Shown in pieces: positions 56,051-64,000 of a stretch of 64,000 nt of DNA. Numbering within the stretch: the first letter of the stretch is position 1; every line of letters starts with the position of its first letter. The notes under the pieces are model-generated. The model was not told the origin of the DNA and did no database searches. It worked only from the letters and a program-made list of their open reading frames with translations. Source of the DNA: Halictus rubicundus (Eukaryota; Arthropoda; Insecta; Hymenoptera; Halictidae); contig NW_027488589.1 of the NCBI RefSeq assembly GCF_050948215.1, forward strand, positions 868,001 to 932,000, read 5' to 3'. The position numbers and the translations under genes were made by a program.

Positions 56051-59000
56051 CTAACCTACCCTCTATCCTATAATATCCTCTATCCTATCCCATCCTCTAT
56101 CTTATCCTATCCTCTATCCTATCCTATCCTCAATTATATCCTGTCCCCTACCGTATCCTATCCTCTATCCTATAATATCCTCTATCCTATCCTATCCTGT
56201 ACCCTATCCAATCCCCTATCCTATCCTCTATCCTATCCTATCCAGTGTCCTATCCTATCCTCTATACTATCATCTATCCTATCCTCTATCCTATCCTATC
56301 CTCAATGCAATCCTGTATCAAATCCAATCCTCTATCCTATCATATCCTCTATCCTATCCTGTCCTCTATCCTATCCTATCCTCTATCCTATCCTATCCTC
56401 TATTATATAATATCCACTATCCTATCCCATCCTCTATCCTATCCTATCCTCTATCCTATCCTATCTTCTATCCTAACCTATCCTCTATCCTATAATATCC
56501 TCTATTCTATCCTATCCTCTATCCTATCCTATCCTCAATCCTATCCTATCCCCTATCCTATCCTATCCTCTATTCTATCCTATCCTCTATCCTATCCAAT
56601 CCCCTATCCTATCCTCTATTCTGTCCTGTCCTCTATCCTATCCTACCCTCTATCCTATAATATCCTCTATCCTATCCTATCCTCTATCCTACCCAATCCC
56701 CTATCATATACTCTATCCTATCCTATCCTCTATCCTATCCTATCTTCTATTATATAATATCCTCTATCCTATCCAATTCTCTATCGTATCCTCTATCCTA
56801 ACCTCTATCCTATCCTATCCTCAATCCTACCCTATCCCCTACCATATCTGATCCTCTAAACTATCCTATCCTCCATCTATCCTATAATATCCTCTATCCT
56901 ATCCTCTATCCTATCCTATAATATCCTCTATCCTATCCTCTATCCTATCCTATCCTGTATCCTATCCAATCCCCTATCCTATCCTCTATCCTATCCTATC
57001 CTCAATCCTATCCTATCCTCTACCCTATCCTATCCTCTATCCTATCCTATCCTCAAACCTATACTATCCTCTACCCTATCCTATCCTCTATCCTATCCTG
57101 TCCTCTATCCTATTGTATCCTCCATCCTATCCCATCCTCTATCCTATCGTATCGTCTATGCTATAATATCCCCTATCCTATCCATCCTCTATCCCATCCT
57201 CTATCCTATCCTCTATCCTATCCTCTATCCTATCCTCTATCCTATCCTCTATCCTATCCTCTATCCTATCCTATCCTCTATCCTATCCTATCCTCTATCC
57301 TATCCAATCCCCTATCCTATCCTCTATCCTATCCTATCCTATCCTGTTTCCTATCAAATCCCCTATCCTATCCTCTACCCTATCCTATCCTGTATCCTAT
57401 CCAATCCTCTATCCTATCCTATCCTCTATCTTATCCTATCCTGTATCCTATCCAATCCCCTATCCTATCCCCTATCCTATCCTCTATCCTATCCTATCCT
57501 CAATCCTATCCTCTATCCTATCCTCTATCCTATCCTCTACCCTATCCTCTATCCTATCGTATCCTCTATCCTATCGTATTCTCTATCCTATCCCACCCTC
57601 TATCCTATCCTATCCTCTATCCTAACCTATCCTCTATCCTATAATATCCTCTATTCTATCCAATACTCTATTCTGTCGTATCCTCTATCTTATCCTACCC
57701 TCTATCCTATAATATCCTCTACCCTATCCTATCCTCTATCCTATACAATCCCCTATACTACCCTATCCTATCCTCTATCCTATCCTATATTCTACAACAT
57801 CGTATCGTGTATCCTATCCCATCCACTATCCTATAATATCGTCTATCCTATAATATCCTCCATCCTATCCTATCCTCTATCCTATCCTATCCTCTATCCT
57901 ATCCTCTCCTCTATCCTACCCTATCCTATTCCAATCCTATCCTCTATCCTATCCTATCCTCTATTCTATCCAATCCTCTATCCTGTCCTATCCTCTATAC
58001 TATCCTACCCTCTATCCTATAATATCCTCTATCCTATCCTATCCTCTATCCTATGATATCCTCTATACTATCCAATTCTCTAGTCTGTCCTATCCTGTAT
58101 CCTATCCTACCCTCTATCCTATAACATCCTCTATCCTATCCTATCCTCTATCCTATCCTATCCTCTATCCTATAATATCCACTATCCTATCCCATCCTCT
58201 ATCCTGTCCTATCCTCTATCCTATCCTATCTTCCATCCTAACCTATCCTCTATCCTATAATATCATCTATTCTATCCTATCCTCTATCCTATCCTATCCT
58301 CAATCCTATCCTATCCCCTATCCTATCCTATCCTCTATTCTATCCTATCCTCTGTCCTATCCAATCCCCTATCCTATCATCTATTCTGTCCTGTCCTCTA
58401 TCCTATCCTACCCTCTATCCTATAATATCCTCTATCCTATCCTATCCTCTATCCTACCCAATCCCCTATCATATACTCTATCCTATCCTATCCTCTATCC
58501 TATAATATCATCTATTCTATCCTATCCTCTATCCTATCCTATCCTCAATCCTATCCTATCCCCTATCCTATCCTATCCTCTATTCTATCCTATCCTGTAT
58601 CCTATCCAATCCCCTATCCTATCCTCTATCCTATCCTATCCTCAATCCTATCCTATCCTCTACCCTATCCTATCCTCTATCCTATCCTATCCTCAAACCT
58701 ATACTATCCTCTACCTTATCCTATCCTCTATCCTATCCTGTCCTCTATCCTATTGCATCCTCCATCCTATCCCATCCTCTATCCTATCGTATCGTCTATC
58801 CTATAATATCCCCTATCCTATCCATCCTCTATCCTATCCTCTATCCTATCCTCTATCCTATCCTCTATCCTATCCTCTATCCTATCCTATCCTCTATCCT
58901 ATCCAATCCCCTATCCTATCCTCTATCCTATCCTATCCTATCCTGTTTCCTATCCAATCCCCTATCCTATCCTCTACCCTATCCTATCCTGTATCCTATC

Positions 59001-62000
59001 CAATCCTCTATCCTATCCTATCCTCTATCTTATCCTATACTGTATCCTATCCAATCCCCTATCCTATCGTCTATCCTATCCTCTATCCTATCCAATCATC
59101 TATCCTATCCTATCCTCTATCCTATCCTGTCCTATATCCTATCCTATCCTCTATGCTATACTATGCTCAATCCTATCGTATCTTCTATCCAATCCTATCC
59201 TCTATCGTATCCTATCCTCTATCCTATCCTGTCCTCTATCCTATCCTATAGTCTATCCTATACTATCCTCTATCCTACCCTGTCCTCTATCCTATCCTAT
59301 ACTCTATCCTATACTATCCTCTATCCTATCCTGTCCTCTATCCTATCCTATCCTGTATCCTGTATCCTCTATCCTATCCTATCCTCTATCCTATCCTACC
59401 CTCTATCTTATCCTGTCCTCTATCCTATCCTAACCACTATCCTATCCTATCCTGTAACATATCGCATCCTCTATCCTATCCCATCATCTATCCTATCGTA
59501 TCCTCTGTCCTATCCTATCCTCTTTCCTATCCTATCCTATTCTCTATTTTATACTATCCTCTAACCTATCCTATCCTCTATCCTATCCTATCCTGTATCC
59601 TGTATCCTCTATCCTATCCTATCCTCAATCCTATCGTATCCTCTATCCTATCCTGTCGTCTATCCTATAACATCCTCTATCCTATCCAATCCTCTATTCT
59701 ATCCTCTATCCTATGCTCTATCCTATCCTATCCTCTATCCTCTAATATTATCTATTCTATCCAATCCTCTATCGTATAATATCCTCTATCCTATCCTATA
59801 CTCTATCCTATCGTATCCTCTGTCCTAACCTATCCTCTATCCTATCCTATCCTCTATCCTATCCTCTATCCTATCCACTATCCTATCCTATCCTTTATCC
59901 TATCCTATCCTATCCTATCCTTTAACCTATCCTATCCTCTATCCTATCCTATCCTCTATCCTATACTATCCTCTATCCTATCCGATCCTCTATCCTATAA
60001 TCTATCCTATCATCCATCCTATCCTAACCACTTTCCTATCCTTTCCTCTATCCTATCCTCTCCACTATCCTATCATATCGCCTATAATATCGTATCCTCT
60101 ATCGTATCCTATCCTCTATAATATCGTATCCTCTATCCTATCTAATCCTCTATCCTATCCTCTATCCTATCATCCATCCTATCCTATCCACTTTCCTATC
60201 CTTTCCTCTATCCTATAATATCCTCTATCCTATCCCATCCTCTATCCTATCCTATCCTCTATCCTATCCTATCCTCAATCCTATCCTATCCTCTATTCCA
60301 TCCAATCCTCTATACTGTCCTATCCTCTATCCTATCCTACCCTTTATCCTATAATATCCTCTATCCTATCCTATCCTCTAACCTATCATATCCTCTATCC
60401 TAACCTATCCTCTATCCTATAATATCCTCTATCTTATCCTATCCTCTATCCTATGATATTCTCTATACTATCCAATTCTCTATTCTGTCCTATCCTGTAT
60501 CCTATCCTACCCTCTATCCTATAATATCCTCTATCCTATCCTATTCTCTATGCTATCCAATCCCCTATCCTATCCCTTATCCTATCCTATCCTCTATCCT
60601 ATCCCATTCTCTATCCTATCCTATCGTCTTTCCTATCCTATTCTCTATCCTATCGTATCCTCTTTCCTATAATACCGTCTATCCTATCCTATTCTCTATC
60701 GTCTCCTAGCATGTATCCTATCCAATCTCCTATCCTATCCTCTATCCTATCCTGTTCTCTGTGCTATCCTCTATCCTATCCTATCCTCTATCCTATCCCA
60801 TTCTCTATCCTATCCTATCGACTTTCCTATCCTATTCTCTATCCTATCCTATCCTTTATCCTATCCTATCCTCTCTCCAATCCTATCCTCAATCCTATCC
60901 GATCCTCTATCCTATCCTATCCTCTATCCTATCCAATCCTTTATCCTATCCTATCCTCTATTCTATCCTATCCTCTATCCTATCCTATCCTCTATCCTAT
61001 CCTCTATCCTATCCACTATCCTATCCTATCCTTTATCCTATCCTATCCTATCCTATCCTTTATCCTATCCTATCCTCTATCCTATCCTATCCTCTATCCT
61101 ATACTATCCTCTATCCTATCCGATCCTCTATCCTATAATCTATCCTATCATCCATCCTATCCTAACCACTTTCCTATCCTTTCCTCTATCCTATCCAATC
61201 CTCTATCCTATCCTATCCTCTATCCTATCCTATCGTCTATCCTATCCTATCCTCTATCCTATCAAATCCCCTATCCTATCCTCTTTCCTATCCTATCCTC
61301 TATCCTATCCTATCCTCTATCCTATCCTACCGTCTATCCAATCCTCTATCCTATCCTATCCTCTATCCTATTCTATCCTCTATCCTATCCTCTATCCTAT
61401 CCTATCCTCTATCCTATCAATTCCCCTATCCTATCATATCCTCTATCCTATCCTATCCTCTATCCTATCCTATCATCTATCCTCAATCCTATCCTTTCCT
61501 GTATCATATCCAATCCTCTATCCTATCCTGCTTTCTATCCTATCCTATCCTCTATCCTATCCTCTCCAATCCCGTATCCTATCCTCTATTCTATCCTATC
61601 CTGTATCCAATCCTATCCACAATCCTATCCTTTCCTGTATCCTATCCTATCCTCTATCCTATCAAATCCTCTGTCCTATCCTATCCTCTATCCTATCGAA
61701 TCGTGTATCCTATCCACTATCCTATCCTATCCTATCCTATCCTCTATCCTATCCTATCCTCTATCCTATCCTATCCTCTATCCTATCCTATCCTCTATCC
61801 TATCCTATCCTCTATCCTATCCTATCCTCTATCCTATCCAAACCTCTATCCTATCAAATCCCTATACTATCCTCTATCCTATCCTACCGTCTGTCCTATC
61901 CTATCCTCTATCCTATCCTATCTTCTATCCTATCCTATCCTCTATCCTATCAAATCCCTATACTATCTTCTATCCTATCCTATCCTCTATCCTATCCTAT

Positions 62001-64000
62001 CTTCTATCCTAGCCTATACTCTATCCTATCCTATCCAATCCCCTATCCTATCCTATCCTCTATTTTATCCTATCCTCTATCCTATTCTATCCTCTATCCT
62101 ATCCTCTATCCTATCCTATCCTCTATCCTATCCTATCCTCTATCCTATCCTATCTTCTATCCTATCCTATCCTCTATCCTATCCTATCCTATCTTCTATC
62201 CTATCCTATCCTCTATCCTATCCTATCCTCTATCCTATCCTCTATCCTATCCTATCCTCTATCCTATTCTATCCTCTATCCTATCCTATCTTCTATCCTA
62301 TCCTATACTCTATCCTATCAAATCCCCTATCCTATCCTCTATCCTATCTTATCCTCTGTCCTATCTAATCCTCTATCCTATCCTATCCTCTATCCTATCC
62401 TATCCTCTATCCTATCCAATCATCTATCCTATCCTATCCTCTAGCCTATGATATCCTCTATCCTATCCTATCCTCTATCCTATCCTACCCTCTATCCTAT
62501 CCTATCCTCCATCCTATCCTATCCTCTATCCTATCCTATCCTCTATCCTATCCTATCCTCTATCCTATCCTATCCTCTATCCTATCCTATCTTCTATCCT
62601 ATCCTAGCCTCTATCCTATCCTATCCTCTATCCTATCCTCTATCCTAACCTCTATCCAATCCTCCATCCTATCCTATCCTCTATCCTATCCTATCCTCTA
62701 TCCTATCAAATCCCCTATCCTATCCTCTGTCCTATCCTATCCTCTATCCTATCCTATCCTCTATCCTATCCTATTCTCTATCCTATCCTATCTTCTATCC
62801 TATCCTATCCTCTATCCTATCCTATCCTCTATCCTATCCTATCTTCTATCCTATCCTATTCTCTATCCTATCAATTCCCCTATCCTATCCAATCCTGTAT
62901 CCTATCCAATCCTCTATCCTATCCTATCATCTATCCTATCCTATCCTCTATCCTATGATAAATTCTATCCTATCCTATCATCTATCCTATCCTATCCTCT
63001 ATCCTATCCTATCCTCTATCCTATCCTATCCTCTATCCTATCCTATCCTCTATCCTATCCTATTCTCTATCCTATCCTATCTTCTATCCTATCCTATACT
63101 CTATCCTATCAAATCCCCTATCCTATCCTCTATCCTATCTTATCCTCTGTCCTATCTAATCCTCTATCCTATCCTATCCTCTATCCTATCCTATCCTCTA
63201 TCCTATCCTATCCCCTATCCTATCCTATCTTCTATCCTATCCTATCCTCTATCCTATCTAATCCCCTATCCTATCCTCTATCCTATCCTATCCTGTATCC
63301 TATCCAATCCTCTATCCTATCCTCTGTCCTATCCTATCCTCTATCCTATCCTATCCTCTATCCCATCTAATCCCCTATCCTATCCTCTATCCTATCCTAT
63401 CCTCTATCCTATCCTATCCTCTATCCTATCCTATCCTCTATCCTATCCTATCCTCTATCCTACGCTATCCTCTATCCTAATTTATCCTCTATCCTATCCT
63501 ATCCTCTATCCTATCCTATCTTCTATCCTATCCTATCCTCTATCCTATCAATTCCCCTACCCAATCCAATCCTGTATCCTATCCAATCCTCTATCCTATC
63601 CAATCATCTATCCTATCCTATCCTCTATCCTATGATATCCTCTATCCTATCCTATCCTCTATCCTATCCTATCCTCTGCCCTATCCTATCCTCTATCCTA
63701 TCCTATCAGCTATCCTATCCTATCCTCTATCCTATCCCATCCTCTATCCTATTCTACCCTCTATCCTATCCTCTATCCTATCGTATCCTCTATCCTATCC
63801 TATCCTCTATCCTACGCTATCCTCTATCCTATCCTATCCTCTATCCTATCCTATCCTCTATCCTATCCTATCTTCTATCCTATCCTATCCTCTATCCTAT
63901 CAATTCCCCTATCCTATCCTTTCCTGTATCCTATCCTATCCTCTATCCTATCAAATCCTCTGTCGTATCCTATCCTCTATCCTATCCTATCCTATCCTCT

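Larger units (their letters stand above)
36252..64000. repeat. Pyrimidine-rich satellite, right array
   Basis: About 27.7 kb of the same CCTAT/CCTCTAT satellite, same orientation as the left array, continuing beyond the window. No TE or gene was found inside. Variant density changes along it: 36.3-38.5 kb is heterogeneous, 38.6-39.2 and 61-64 kb are close to the simple 17-bp monomer, and 41.8-59 kb carry higher-order repeats. Stop-free plus-strand frames of up to 433 codons are a property of the repeat. Confidence 0.95.

Noticed and set aside
60711..62012. 433-codon plus-strand open frame of Tyr/Pro/Leu/Ser/Ile repeats, and about 40 similar ones across 1-4764 and 36252-64000
   Set aside because: The satellite monomer has no stop codon in any forward frame and 17 bp cycles through all three frames, so any stretch gives the same peptide. 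Frame lengths depend only on random variants. No start context, promoter or domain.

Overview
This looks like a eukaryotic genomic window with no single-copy host genes that I can recognise. It is a transposable-element (TE) island of about 31.5 kb (roughly 4765-36251) inside a very long pyrimidine-rich satellite (1-4764 and 36252-64000). The TE set points to an insect: Copia with a copia-type internal initiator-tRNA primer site, Gypsy, BEL/Pao, Tc1/mariner, an R1-like LINE with CCHC knuckles, and a purine-rich LINE. I favour a hymenopteran, perhaps an ant, but that is inference. No tRNA, rRNA, CRISPR array or bacterial operon was seen.

The satellite is built from a pentamer (CCTAT; ATAGG on the other strand) and a CCTCTAT variant. 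They combine into 17-bp and 12-bp monomers and then into higher-order repeats: 1076 bp on the left, and 768 bp, about 2.9 kb, 1744 bp and a 10,987-bp spacing on the right. Its plus strand has almost no stop codons, so many long open frames there are artefacts.

Island layout. (a) 4765-11891: Copia copy 1 on the minus strand, cut by the satellite at its 3' side and interrupted by an apparently full-length Gypsy element (5889-11229). (b) 11892-12400: minus-strand fragment of an F-box gene. (c) 12401-15651: rearranged BEL/Pao element, minus strand. (d) 15652-16548: 3' end of Copia copy 4, plus strand. (e) 16554-18053: decayed mariner. (f) 18057-18944: intact F-box ORF with its own core promoter. 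(g) 18945-32326: Copia copy 2/3, whose 5' LTR is split by nested insertions: a Gypsy-type solo LTR, a BEL solo LTR, a TTAA-flanked element inside that, and a 4.8-kb LINE inside that. (h) 32332-33168: mariner remnant, an LTR-like promoter block and a third F-box fragment. (i) about 33180-36251: R1-like LINE, minus strand, lacking its 3' half.

The main result is a history. Every Copia end that survives is bordered by the same GAGGT target duplication, with F-box sequence on the 5' side and mariner sequence on the 3' side. Copies also share disabling mutations. The Copia pieces therefore descend from one insertion that was copied by segmental duplication and inversion, not from separate transpositions. 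The least explained parts are the repeated F-box gene, the TTAA-flanked element with GGGCCCGGG ends, and the satellite whose unit differs by one base from the insect telomere repeat TTAGG.
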